The notes below the pieces were generated by a model. That model saw only the letters and a list, made by a program, of their open reading frames with translations. It was not told the origin of the DNA and did no database searches. From positions 1 through 17,063 of the forward strand of contig JANQRM010000411.1 of NCBI GenBank assembly GCA_028284565.1: a stretch of 17,063 bases of DNA, read 5' to 3'. Positions 6,237-13,828 of this stretch are shown here, piece after piece. The stretch is from Anaerolineae bacterium (GTDB lineage Bacteria > Chloroflexota > Anaerolineae > Aggregatilineales > Phototrophicaceae). A program made the position numbers and the translations under genes. Each line of letters begins with the position of its first letter. Within the stretch, counting starts at the first letter, position 1.

Positions 6237-8903
6237 ATGCCAAAACAGAAAACCCATCTCCATAACCTACCCGCACACTTCTTATCCTTCGTCGGGCGCG
6301 AATCCGAAATTGTTGAAATCATTCATCTATTGCAGGCAACCGATTGCCGATTGCTCACTTTAGTGGGAACAGGGGGTGTTGGGAAAACTCGTTTGGCAAT
6401 AGAAGCGATCCATTGCATGGCAGAAGAAGACTATCAGCATGGGATTTATTATGTCCCACTTGCCCTCCTTACATCAGCGCAAGAGATTGTAACGCTCATT
6501 ATCGAAGTCTTAGGCATCCTGATTGGCGATGATGGCACACCACAAGAAGAACTGGTGAAATTCCTCAGCCAAAAGCATCTCTTGTTAGTGTTAGACAATT
6601 TCGAGCATGTCTTAGACGGTGTTGACCTTGTGACTCATATTCTCCATGATACATCCTATGTGAAGATACTCACGACATCACGAGAACCCTTGAATCTGAG
6701 TTTGGAGCATATCTGGCATGTGAAAGGATTACCGTATCCCGATACTGAATCACTGGACGAAGCGCAAATAGAACACTATAGCGCACTCAAATTATTCAGA
6801 GACCGTGCGATACAGGTACAGCGCAACACCCCTCACGATGAAGACGACCACAGCATGATTCAGATTTGCCGATTGGTGGATGGCTTGCCCCTTGCCATTG
6901 AGTTGGCAACATCATGGATTCATACTTTGTCCTACCAAGATATTCTCACACATATCGAAGCAGGTATTGATATTCTATCCACACGTAGGCGAGATATAGC
7001 CCCGCGTCATCATAGTATTCGTGCGGTATTCGATCATTCTTGGGATTTATTGACACCTGATGAACAAGCTGTATTCCCTTGCTTATCGGTCTTTCGCGGA
7101 GGATTTACGCGCGATGCCGCCGAGAAAGTGGCAGACGCCAGCCTGAATACCCTGTCAGGTCTGGTCGAAAAGTCAATGGTGCGCCACAACAATGGACGCT
7201 ACGATTTGCATGAACTCGTCCGTCAATATGGTGAGGAAAAATTAAACGACACAGGCAACAAGGCGCATATCCAAGAGAAGCATATGCACTATTATGCCGA
7301 TTTTATGGATGCGCGACGGGAGGATATTAAAGGCAAACGGCAACTTGAAAGTTTGGACGAGATTCATACGGATTTTGACAATCTTCGCCTAGCTTGGAAT
7401 CGTGCAATTTCGGAATCACAACTTGATACACTCCAAAAGATGATGGAAACTCTCGCGCTATTTTGTCATATGCGTACATTCTATCAAGTCGGCGAATCAC
7501 TCTTCAAATATGCAATTGAAATCCTGATACCAACTCACAAAACAGATTTAGACTTGACCTTGAATCGACTGCGTATTCGCTATGTACAGGTCTGGGTACT
7601 GCCGCAACTGTATCCAGTACCACCCCATATCCTAAAGATGGTTGATGATTCCCAGCAAGTCGCAGAGCAACAAGACGATTGGGAAGTCATCATGCTCTGT
7701 TGTTGGTTACGAGGCATATGTCTTGGATTTACCGGTAGCTTAGAGAAAGCCGTGCAGGATTTGGAATACGGCGAGCGTTTAGCAGTACAACATCAGGCAT
7801 TTTATTATCAAGGACGCATCCTCAGAGTTCTCGATAATTTGTTTACTATTCAATATTATGAAGATACACCTTATGCCATCGACATTAATAATCGCTTTAA
7901 GCTTGTAGCTCAGCAAATTTCGGACTTACACGGACTAGCTGATGCGATCAATATTAGATCGAATCGTTACTTACGTCAGAGCAAATATACAAAGGCGGAA
8001 TCCAATTTGTGCGAGAGTAAGCAACTCTGGGAACAAATAGGGGATCAGAAAGCTGTTGGTGTTACCACAATGACAATCGCCATTCATCAATTTTTCAGAG
8101 GAAAACTGAATGAATCAGAGGAGAATTTGTTAGAGGCATTTAATATTCTGGCATCAGTAAATTTTGTAATAAGTTTTCCTATTATCTATGCATTTTTGAG
8201 TATGATTGCTAGCCTATCAGATGAGTATGGTAAAGCCAGAGAGTTTGCACATAAAACACAGGACAATAATGTTCATGTGAATGGATCAGTCGCAAAATTC
8301 TTCACATATGCTGGGCTTAGTTTTTACTCAATTAGCACATCAGATTATCTCCATGCGGTTAAGCATCTTTCGCATTTGTTGGAATATACACAACACATCC
8401 CTCTATTAGAAACAATCGCACTTGTCGTCAGTACCTTTGTATTCAATCATCAACAAGAATTCACTCGCTCAGCTGAATATCAAGGTTTAGCGTTCACTCA
8501 TCCCGCCAGCCGAACAGGGTGGATGGAACGATGGAATAATCTGGCGGAACTGCAAACCGAACTTCAAGCCAAATTGGGCATCAAAGCCTATCAGAAAGCA
8601 TGGGAGCTCGGAGCTTCTCTCCAATTGGATGCCGTGATTGCAACCTTGCAGGCAGAATTCAATCCAGACCAAACATCAGACCAAGTGGAAATCGCCAATC
8701 AATCCTTAATTGAGCCACTGACTCCCCGCGAACTCGAAATTCTTCAGCTCATCAATTCGGGCTTCTCCAATCGAGACATTGCCGAACATCTGGTTGTGGT
8801 CGAGGATACGGTTAAAAAACACCTCACCAATCTATATGGTAAGCTAAGTGTTAAACGCCGTACCCAAGCCATTGCCAAAGCCAGAGAACTCAAGCTCCTA
8901 TAA
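6237..8903 (+). CDS. STAND-type ATPase transcription regulator with C-terminal LuxR helix-turn-helix
   Basis: The 888-residue product has an NTPase domain near its N-terminus: Walker A GTGGVGKT (44-51), Walker B LLLVLDN ending at D120-N121, a TTSREPLNL sensor stretch and GLPLAIELA. The middle (about 350-780) is helical and TPR-like, without catalytic motifs. Residues 828-888 form a LuxR-type DNA-binding domain (LTPRELEILQL, then NRDIAEHL and TVKKHLTNLYGKL). This is the MalT/STAND layout, in which ligand binding and ATP drive oligomerisation and DNA binding. No ligand can be assigned. ATG at 6237 has AGGGG (6225-6229) as a modest ribosome site. It diverges from the Clp-N gene, so the shared 186-base region is a natural place for it to act; that is inference. 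Confidence 0.92.
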   Translation: MPKQKTHLHNLPAHFLSFVGRESEIVEIIHLLQATDCRLLTLVGTGGVGKTRLAIEAIHCMAEEDYQHGIYYVPLALLTSAQEIVTLIIEVLGILIGDDGTPQEELVKFLSQKHLLLVLDNFEHVLDGVDLVTHILHDTSYVKILTTSREPLNLSLEHIWHVKGLPYPDTESLDEAQIEHYSALKLFRDRAIQVQRNTPHDEDDHSMIQICRLVDGLPLAIELATSWIHTLSYQDILTHIEAGIDILSTRRRDIAPRHHSIRAVFDHSWDLLTPDEQAVFPCLSVFRGGFTRDAAEKVADASLNTLSGLVEKSMVRHNNGRYDLHELVRQYGEEKLNDTGNKAHIQEKHMHYYADFMDARREDIKGKRQLESLDEIHTDFDNLRLAWNRAISESQLDTLQKMMETLALFCHMRTFYQVGESLFKYAIEILIPTHKTDLDLTLNRLRIRYVQVWVLPQLYPVPPHILKMVDDSQQVAEQQDDWEVIMLCCWLRGICLGFTGSLEKAVQDLEYGERLAVQHQAFYYQGRILRVLDNLFTIQYYEDTPYAIDINNRFKLVAQQISDLHGLADAINIRSNRYLRQSKYTKAESNLCESKQLWEQIGDQKAVGVTTMTIAIHQFFRGKLNESEENLLEAFNILASVNFVISFPIIYAFLSMIASLSDEYGKAREFAHKTQDNNVHVNGSVAKFFTYAGLSFYSISTSDYLHAVKHLSHLLEYTQHIPLLETIALVVSTFVFNHQQEFTRSAEYQGLAFTHPASRTGWMERWNNLAELQTELQAKLGIKAYQKAWELGASLQLDAVIATLQAEFNPDQTSDQVEIANQSLIEPLTPRELEILQLINSGFSNRDIAEHLVVVEDTVKKHLTNLYGKLSVKRRTQAIAKARELKLL

Positions 8904-9208
8904 CCGAAACTTCCACCACCATTCTGCGAAACTTCCACTAAAGTGGAATGATACATGCTCCTAAATTCGCTATGGTTAATCTAAGTCAGAAATTATCAAA
9001 TGGGATATCGGTATTCTAAGAGAAGGCTATGCCTCAAGGGTACCAGAAAATCGCTACATCCCTGAACTCACTTGTGAACCTAAACACTAATCTAGTATGG
9101 CGGTATAGATAAGCTCTACCGCCTAAGACTCACTTTTGTTTGCCAACAGATTTCGGGCCCGATTCTGCTTTGTGCGATATTTTGACAATCCATTAAGGAG
9201 AACAGATT
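8904..9208. other. Non-coding interval with small direct and inverted repeats
   Basis: These 305 bases hold no convincing gene. GAAACTTCCAC occurs twice (8906-8916 and 8928-8938, 22 bases apart), and the second copy runs into the inverted repeat TTCCACT-AA-AGTGGAA (8933-8948), which could be an operator or weak hairpin just after the regulator gene. A 7-bp hairpin lies at 9099-9123. The ribosome site of the next gene, AAGGAG (9195-9200), ends the interval. No promoter for that gene could be assigned. Confidence 0.5.
9099..9123. terminator. Hairpin, possible weak terminator
   Basis: GGCGGTA (9099-9105) pairs perfectly with TACCGCC (9117-9123) around an 11-base loop. The following bases contain only short T runs (TTTTGTTT about 11 bases on), so termination is possible but not typical. 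Confidence 0.3.
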
Positions 9209-9856
9209 ATGCAAACGAAATTTCAATTTCTAGGTTTATTGGTGCTATTGACACTACTGTCGATAGGGGTTTTTGCACAAGACGCAATGTCCGAAACCGT
9301 TCAAGTCACCACCGTTCATGTTGAAACACATCTCTCACAGGGAGATGTTCGGGACATAGAAGGCGCAACTGCCACACTGATGGCAAGCGAAGCAGGTGTC
9401 TTCGTCCACATGCAGACTGCCGAACTCGAAGAAGGTCATGTTTATACGATGTGGGTCGTCATCGTTAACAATCCGGAAGCATGTGAAACAAGCCCATGTG
9501 CTCCAAGTGACATCCTTGGCAACAGCGATGCTGTGCAATCCGAAGTTACCTGGGGTGATAGTGTTCTTTATAGCAATGAAGCACGTATGGAATTTGCGGC
9601 ATTTTTGCCGACTGGCGATGTAGTAGAGCCATGGTTTGGTAACGGCATTACCAACCCGCTTGAGGCAGAGATTCATCTCATAATTAACGACCACGGCGAA
9701 GTCGTATCTGAAATGACTGCCACCATGCTTAACACCTATCGTGGGGGTTGTACAGATGAAAGTCTACCACCACCGTTCCCGGAGACAGCGACATCTGATG
9801 GTGAACCCGGTCCCAATACTTGCCGCTTAGTACAAGGTGCGATTTTCGCGCAATAG
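9209..9856 (+). CDS. Secreted four-cysteine protein of unknown function
   Basis: The 215-residue product starts with a signal peptide (MQTKFQFLGLLVLLTLLSIG, cleavage likely near VFA-QD). There is no lipobox, so it is probably released or held in the envelope. The mature part looks like a single beta-rich domain, with segments GHVYTMWVVIVNNPEAC, YSNEARMEFAAFLPTG and EAEIHLIINDHGE. Four cysteines occur as two pairs, in ACETSPC and in GGC...NTC, and may form disulfides. I recognise the pattern as that of widespread secreted hypothetical proteins but can give no function. ATG at 9209 has AAGGAG 8 bases upstream. Nothing in the context identifies a partner. Confidence 0.8.
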   Translation: MQTKFQFLGLLVLLTLLSIGVFAQDAMSETVQVTTVHVETHLSQGDVRDIEGATATLMASEAGVFVHMQTAELEEGHVYTMWVVIVNNPEACETSPCAPSDILGNSDAVQSEVTWGDSVLYSNEARMEFAAFLPTGDVVEPWFGNGITNPLEAEIHLIINDHGEVVSEMTATMLNTYRGGCTDESLPPPFPETATSDGEPGPNTCRLVQGAIFAQ

Positions 9857-9994
9857 TATCCTTTGCGACTAACACGACAATCAGATGCAATATAAAAGAG
9901 AATGGAGGCAATTTGTGTTCAGCGACTATCGAAAAGAGCTAAACACAGTCGCCTCTGCTATGGTAGATACAACTTGATAAACAGGTGGTTGCCA

Positions 9995-10264
9995 ATGCGT
10001 ATCATGACAAGTCTATGTGTCTTCATCATGTTGGTCGGGGTCAGTATCGTTGTTATAAAAGAAATTGTTCAACCTCTTCCAAATGACATGCTCACCCAAA
10101 CATCAGACTTTCAATTTCTTCTGGCAGAGCTTTCTGCAAGGGGAGAAATCAATATCCAGACAAACAATAAGACAGAATACAATGAAATTGATGTTCAATT
10201 AGCTGAATTATCTGCTCAAGGATGGGTAACGATTGTAGCTTGTGGAGGTAGGCCTACCGAATAA
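9995..10264 (+). CDS. Small membrane-anchored protein with an internal AELSA repeat
   Basis: ATG at 9995 has AGGTGG 6 bases upstream and begins MRIMTSLCVFIMLVGVSIVV, a clear transmembrane or signal-anchor segment. A longer frame from 9902 would put a charged, unconvincing 31-residue stretch in front of it. The 89-residue product has a short outside part in which LLAELSARGEINIQ is followed by QLAELSAQGWVTIV, an apparent internal duplication separated by a polar Asn/Glu-rich linker. No family is recognised. A good intrinsic terminator at 10307-10346 lies 42 bases downstream, which supports expression as a unit. Confidence 0.55.
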   Translation: MRIMTSLCVFIMLVGVSIVVIKEIVQPLPNDMLTQTSDFQFLLAELSARGEINIQTNNKTEYNEIDVQLAELSAQGWVTIVACGGRPTE

Positions 10265-10306
10265 GTAAGTCCTACAATCATGTGTTGTAGCTCTCCTAAA
10301 CCTGTC

Positions 10307-10346
10307 GACACCATCAAATTTGAAATTGGTGGTGTCTATTTTTATT
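10307..10346 (+). terminator. Rho-independent terminator of the small membrane protein gene
   Basis: GACACCATCAA (10307-10317) pairs with TTGGTGGTGTC (10326-10336), an 11-bp stem with one G-U pair and an 8-base loop, followed by TATTTTTATT. Its T tract overlaps the end of the minus-strand gene remnant. Confidence 0.75.
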
Positions 10347-10511
10347 CGGCATCCTCGTCGCGTTGTAGTTCATTGCTCCTGCCTCTTCATAGTAGAGTGC
10401 GCGACGGGCGTGGTGACTATAGCGATACGAATTTGCCATAGAAAGGAGGTCATTCAGACACGTATCCAAGTCGCTTGTATTATAGGCGAGGGCGCAATCG
10501 CCTGACAAGCG
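10342..10511 (-). pseudogene. Chimeric remnant: promoter and 5' end of a Clp-N gene fused to the 3' end of a DUF4157 gene
   Basis: Bases 10394-10511 match 6005-6122 (promoter, leader and first 15 codons of the Clp-N gene) at 113 of 118 positions with no gaps. The three differences in the coding part are all silent third positions. Weaker similarity runs about four codons further. The adjoining 10342-10383 then reads, in another minus frame, GRSNELQRDEDAE and stop, matching the C-terminus [13 protein letters not shown] of the DUF4157 protein at 13001-13828; 29 of 33 bases agree in the best stretch. The Clp frame runs into the DUF4157 part out of frame, so no sensible protein results. The likely origin is a deletion or recombination between two minus-strand genes. 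The promoter boxes remain intact (10479-10508), so it could still be transcribed. Confidence 0.75.
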
Positions 10512-10585
10512 AGAGGCGCAGAAATACAACTTGCTGCTACCTTCATAAATCGAGTATCGTAGGGATAAATTGAAGGAGCAATCAC

Positions 10586-10771
10586 ATGAATCGACGGACA
10601 TTTACGGCAATTATTCACCAAGACGACGATTTATATGTTGTCGAATGCCCCGACGTTGGCACAATCATCGAAGAAGCCCTCGCAAATCTCCCCCAAGCCA
10701 CCGAACTTTACCTTGAAGAGTTCGATAAACCCCAAAAATTCCACCTAACCGTCACCCTTCCACCTGCTTAG
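10586..10771 (+). CDS. HicB-like antitoxin-family protein, orphan and shortened
   Basis: The 61-residue product has the HicB-like fold signature: RTFTAIIHQDDDLYVVECPD followed by IEEALANLPQATELYLEEF. Between ECPDVGT and IIEEAL it lacks about six residues compared with the usual form (a stretch like VSQGET), and the C-terminus is brief. GAAGGAG precedes the ATG at 10586. HicB proteins neutralise the HicA mRNA interferase, but no HicA-like frame (about 60-80 residues) is adjacent on either side: upstream is the chimeric remnant, downstream are 78 bases and then a secreted propeller gene. It may be a solitary regulator or a decaying half of a toxin-antitoxin pair. Confidence 0.75.
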   Translation: MNRRTFTAIIHQDDDLYVVECPDVGTIIEEALANLPQATELYLEEFDKPQKFHLTVTLPPA

Positions 10772-10849
10772 CATCAGGTAATCAACCAACTCCTCAACAA
10801 TTTTGCCTTTAGAATAGCTTTATCTGATGGCAACAATTGGAAATATCCC

Positions 10850-11434
10850 ATGAAAATTCGTTTAACAATCCTTCTTTTTATCTGTATCAGCATAGTTGCC
10901 TCAGCGTTTGAGGTCGAACCCAGCCCCTTCCTGCCCGATTTACAATCCATCACCCTCGATAATGTGAGCGAACTCCAAGAACTGAACACGCTTGGCTTGG
11001 GGATGATTTCGGATTTGGCATGGTCACACGATGGACACTATCTCGCTGTCGCCAGCTCCGTCGGCATTTTGATCTATGAGAATGGCAATTGGTCGAAACC
11101 GATACGACGAATCGAACCCGCTGTAGAGGATATTGACATTCAATTCAGCCATGATGACTCACAGATATTTGCGATTCCTGAAAAGCGGACGTTCTGGGGC
11201 AGTCCCGATGAAGGCGATTTGGGAGTCTTTGATATTACAACAGGTGAATACGATACCCTGATTCCTGATTTCACCACCCATGCAGACAATGCGATTTTCA
11301 GCCCAGACGGACGCTTTATCGCACGAGTACGTCCAACCGCACCCGAATCCTCAGCTAGCACGATTGACCTAACAAACCTTGCAACAGGTGAGACTCAAAT
11401 TGCATCTGAAAGCTTGGCGAAATCTGGCACCTAG
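10850..11434 (+). CDS. 5' fragment of a frameshifted secreted beta-propeller gene
   Basis: The 194-residue reading starts with a signal peptide (MKIRLTILLFICISIVASAF) and continues into WD40-like strands: LGMISDLAWSHDGHYLAVAS, FSHDDSQIFAIP, NAIFSPDGRFIARV and a NLATGETQIAS closing strand. It stops at TAG 11432-11434 after SESLAKSGT, in the middle of a blade. The protein-like sequence continues without pause in the next frame, so this is the front part of a gene that covers 10850-12966 and would encode about 705 residues. The ribosome site is weak (GGA about 10 bases before the ATG). If the frame break is real, the fragment would be an incomplete propeller and probably unstable. Confidence 0.75.
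   Translation: MKIRLTILLFICISIVASAFEVEPSPFLPDLQSITLDNVSELQELNTLGLGMISDLAWSHDGHYLAVASSVGILIYENGNWSKPIRRIEPAVEDIDIQFSHDDSQIFAIPEKRTFWGSPDEGDLGVFDITTGEYDTLIPDFTTHADNAIFSPDGRFIARVRPTAPESSASTIDLTNLATGETQIASESLAKSGT
11410..11431 (+). other. Frameshift site joining the two propeller fragments
   Basis: The downstream frame has a TGA at 11407-11409, so the change of frame must lie between 11410 and the TAG at 11432. The downstream frame then reads GEIWHLAYRPHHNQ, a proper propeller strand. A single missing base fits, for example one G in GGCGAAATC, which would restore SLAEIWHLAYRP. No canonical slippery heptamer is present. Confidence 0.75.
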
Positions 11435-11508
11435 CTTACCGTCCACATCACAATCAACTTGTTTTCCTACTCAACACCTTCACCCCTGATGATACTCGTC
11501 TTCGTCTG

Positions 11509-12966
11509 ATGTTTATGGAACTCGACACGCTCGACATCGTCAGAGAATGGGAACTGCCTAAAGGTACGTACCATCATACTTTTTCGATAAGTGGCGACGG
11601 AAATACACTGGGTCTCCTCGTCGAAGAGAACCCAAGAGCTTATGATACTATTCAAGTCGAACTTTGGGATATTGAAACGCAAACACTTGAAGGCACAGAA
11701 TGGGTCGGCGCAACGGATAACTTGTTTCACCCATTTGAATATAGAATTCAGTTTCAAATCAATGGGGATGCAACTCAACTGACCTTTTTTGAATACACTG
11801 GACCCGGTACAAGCTTCTATGTGTGGGATGTCGAGGATGATAAGGGGTGGACTTCATATGATGAGATTGAAATGTCACTTGGTGAAAAAACAACTTGGCA
11901 TCCTATCAACTCGTCCCAACTCATCGGGCGTACCGTGTATAACGGCATCATCTTATGGGACGGCGAAACCAACTCCTTTGAGGTATTAATTCATGGAACT
12001 CGCTTCATGGATAGGGGCGTGTTAGATGAAACTGGGCAGAATTTATGGATTGGTGGTTCACGTTTTGGGTCTAATCAACTTTACAATTTACACACAGGTG
12101 AACGGCTCCTTGATGAGGATTTAGGCTATCTAAAAGCGTGGCATCATGAGACACAATTGGGTGCATTCTATGTTGATAGACAAACGATTGAGATTCAGCA
12201 TATGGAAACAGGCGACCTCATCACCACCATTGGCGACGGACGCGATAGCTTCTATGATGCCCAATTTGTCGAAAACGGAACTATCTTGGCAGTCCATGTC
12301 TATCCCAATTTGCAAGCCTATGATGACGAGGATTTGAATCGTTGGGATACGGTGCGTTTCTATGACGTGCAATCGGGTGAAGTTGTCATACGTTTTCGTG
12401 GGAATGGTGGACCCACCACACGCTATCGACTGCGAATTTTGCAATCCAAATACTTGGCAGGCATGAGAGGTTATTATGCAATTCAAGAGATTCTGGCACA
12501 AGATGTCTTTCATGAATGGGATTATTATGACGACACAGAATGGCTGTCTGGTGAAGTCTTGGCGATGAGTTCCGATGAGCGTGTGGTTGCAACCACCTTC
12601 TTCCCCGACGATAAACCGAATGGTTCAGGCATTCGAGTATTTGATGCCACTACACAAGAACTCCTCTATGAATTCACCGACCATGACGGCGAGGTGCTGA
12701 GTCTCAGTTTCAATGTGAATAGCACAATCTTAGCATCAGCCAGTGGCAGTGGGAGTTACTCTGGAGGCGAGAATTCTGTCCGCTTATGGGACATGACCAC
12801 CGGGGAATCGTTGGGCGTGTTGGATATCTTTGATCAAGGTTATATGCGCGAGGTCATCTTCACATCTGGTGGCAAGACACTCATTATCATCATGGGTGGC
12901 TGTCCTTGTGAAGGCTATGGCTTTGATAGCTATGTCAAATTGTGGGGCATTCCATTAGACGACTAA
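11509..12966 (+). CDS. 3' fragment of a frameshifted secreted beta-propeller gene
   Basis: From the first ATG in this frame the reading has 485 residues, but coding character begins upstream at about 11413, so the ATG at 11509 is probably internal. It contains a series of WD40-like or propeller blades: VELWDIETQTLEG, FYVWDVEDD, GIILWDGETNSF, VRFYDVQSGEVVIRF, IRVFDATTQELLYEF and VRLWDMTTGESLGVL, ending VKLWGIPLDD. The sequence SLSFNVNSTILASASG is a clear blade motif. Together with the 5' fragment this gives about 705 residues, enough for two propellers. Two cysteines in GGCPCEG near the end stand out. It shares its overall style with the secreted WD40 protein at 2684-3673 but is much more divergent. 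It is convergent with the DUF4157 gene. Confidence 0.8.
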   Translation: MFMELDTLDIVREWELPKGTYHHTFSISGDGNTLGLLVEENPRAYDTIQVELWDIETQTLEGTEWVGATDNLFHPFEYRIQFQINGDATQLTFFEYTGPGTSFYVWDVEDDKGWTSYDEIEMSLGEKTTWHPINSSQLIGRTVYNGIILWDGETNSFEVLIHGTRFMDRGVLDETGQNLWIGGSRFGSNQLYNLHTGERLLDEDLGYLKAWHHETQLGAFYVDRQTIEIQHMETGDLITTIGDGRDSFYDAQFVENGTILAVHVYPNLQAYDDEDLNRWDTVRFYDVQSGEVVIRFRGNGGPTTRYRLRILQSKYLAGMRGYYAIQEILAQDVFHEWDYYDDTEWLSGEVLAMSSDERVVATTFFPDDKPNGSGIRVFDATTQELLYEFTDHDGEVLSLSFNVNSTILASASGSGSYSGGENSVRLWDMTTGESLGVLDIFDQGYMREVIFTSGGKTLIIIMGGCPCEGYGFDSYVKLWGIPLDD

Positions 12967-12968
12967 GC

Positions 12969-12992
12969 AAAAAGGGGACTGATTTCGTCCCC
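12969..12992 (-). terminator. Intrinsic terminator of the DUF4157 gene
   Basis: On the minus strand GGGGAC pairs with GTCCCC around a 7-base loop and is followed by TTTTT (12973-12969). It lies just after the stop of the DUF4157 gene. The same hairpin follows the convergent propeller gene, but with a poorer T tract on that strand. Confidence 0.7.
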
Positions 12993-13000
12993 ATTAATTG

Positions 13001-13828
13001 CTAGTCCTTATCATCGTCGCGTTGGAGTTCACTGCTCCCGCCCTGTTGGACGACGTGTGTGAGTTCATGCGCGAGGAGTTCTTGTCCCGATGAGCTGTTC
13101 GGGTTGTATTCGCCATCACGGAAGAAGATGTCGCTTCCGGTAGTGAAGGCGCGGGCATTGATTTGACGATTTAGGGTGTCGGCTTCTGCGCCGGTGTGGA
13201 TATTGACATTGCTAAAGTCTTGTCCCATCCGTGAACTGAAGAAGTCCTGTGATTCATTCGACATGGATTGCCCATTGCCTTGCTTGCTATTGATGGTGTT
13301 TTCGAGGTCTTCCGTGACTTCGGGAACACCTGCTCCTTCCCGTTGGATGAGCTTGCCTTGAAGCATTTCCTCTTCTTCCATCTCACCCATGCGCTGGATG
13401 TCATTAGCAGGCTTCATCATGAGTTCCTCATCTTCCTCTTCCATCCGTTGGATGGGTTTGAGTTGGAGTTCCTCTTCTTCCTCTTCACCAATTCGCTGGA
13501 TCATCTTGCCCTGAAGCATGTCCTCTTCTTCCATCTCGCCCATCTTCTGGACATCGGGCATGGTCATGACTTGCTTGGCAACATCATCGGCTTCTTGTTC
13601 GTAGGCATCATCTGGCTCACCGACGGTCAGCTTGGCTTGAATGACACCCCCGCCAGCCATAGGCAAGCGTCCTTCTGCAAGGAGGCGTTGCACGGCTTGA
13701 TTGCCGATGGTTTGCTGGAGTTCCATGATGTCATCATGCACCGGATTTGGTTTCCGGGATTGCTTGGGGAGTTTGGATGAATCATACTCATTTTGCAGGT
13801 TGGAATGTGAGTACATGCGATCAGACAT
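13001..13828 (-). CDS. DUF4157 (eCIS-core type) protein with acidic repeats and HExxH motif
   Basis: ATG at 13828 was chosen over GTG at 13831 because GGAGG (13840-13836) sits 7 bases before it. The 275-residue product has the three-part layout of DUF4157 proteins: an N-terminal [17 protein letters not shown] motif; [17 protein letters not shown]; then four acidic units of the type [17 protein letters not shown]. The C-terminal core has [39 protein letters not shown] and [10 protein letters not shown], with H254, E255 and H258 forming a zinc-peptidase-like motif. There is no toxin domain and no signal peptide. The domain is known from proteins linked to extracellular contractile injection systems, but none of the structural genes of such a system are in view. 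The first and last acidic units are nearly identical at the base level, which points to recent duplication. Activity is unproven for the family. Confidence 0.88.
   Translation of the reverse strand: MSDRMYSHSNLQNEYDSSKLPKQSRKPNPVHDDIMELQQTIGNQAVQRLLAEGRLPMAGGGVIQAKLTVGEPDDAYEQEADDVAKQVMTMPDVQKMGEMEEEDMLQGKMIQRIGEEEEEELQLKPIQRMEEEDEELMMKPANDIQRMGEMEEEEMLQGKLIQREGAGVPEVTEDLENTINSKQGNGQSMSNESQDFFSSRMGQDFSNVNIHTGAEADTLNRQINARAFTTGSDIFFRDGEYNPNSSSGQELLAHELTHVVQQGGSSELQRDDDKD

Noticed and set aside
8980..9090. 36-residue open frame that looks protein-like (contains KWDIGILREGYASR)
   Set aside because: It has no start codon, is bounded by stops and matches nothing I recognise; it might be an old gene fragment but cannot be supported.
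9182..9187. TTGACA as a -35 box for the secreted four-cysteine protein gene
   Set aside because: A -10 box at normal spacing would fall on the start codon at 9209, and no suitable hexamer is there.
11410..11431. Programmed -1 frameshift in the propeller gene
   Set aside because: No X-XXY-YYZ slippery heptamer and no evident downstream stimulatory structure; a missing base is the simpler reading.
13268..13780. 170-residue plus-strand frame rich in Phe, Leu and His
   Set aside because: It is the antisense reading of the acidic repeats of the DUF4157 gene; its composition follows from GAG/GAA codons on the other strand, and it has no start signals.
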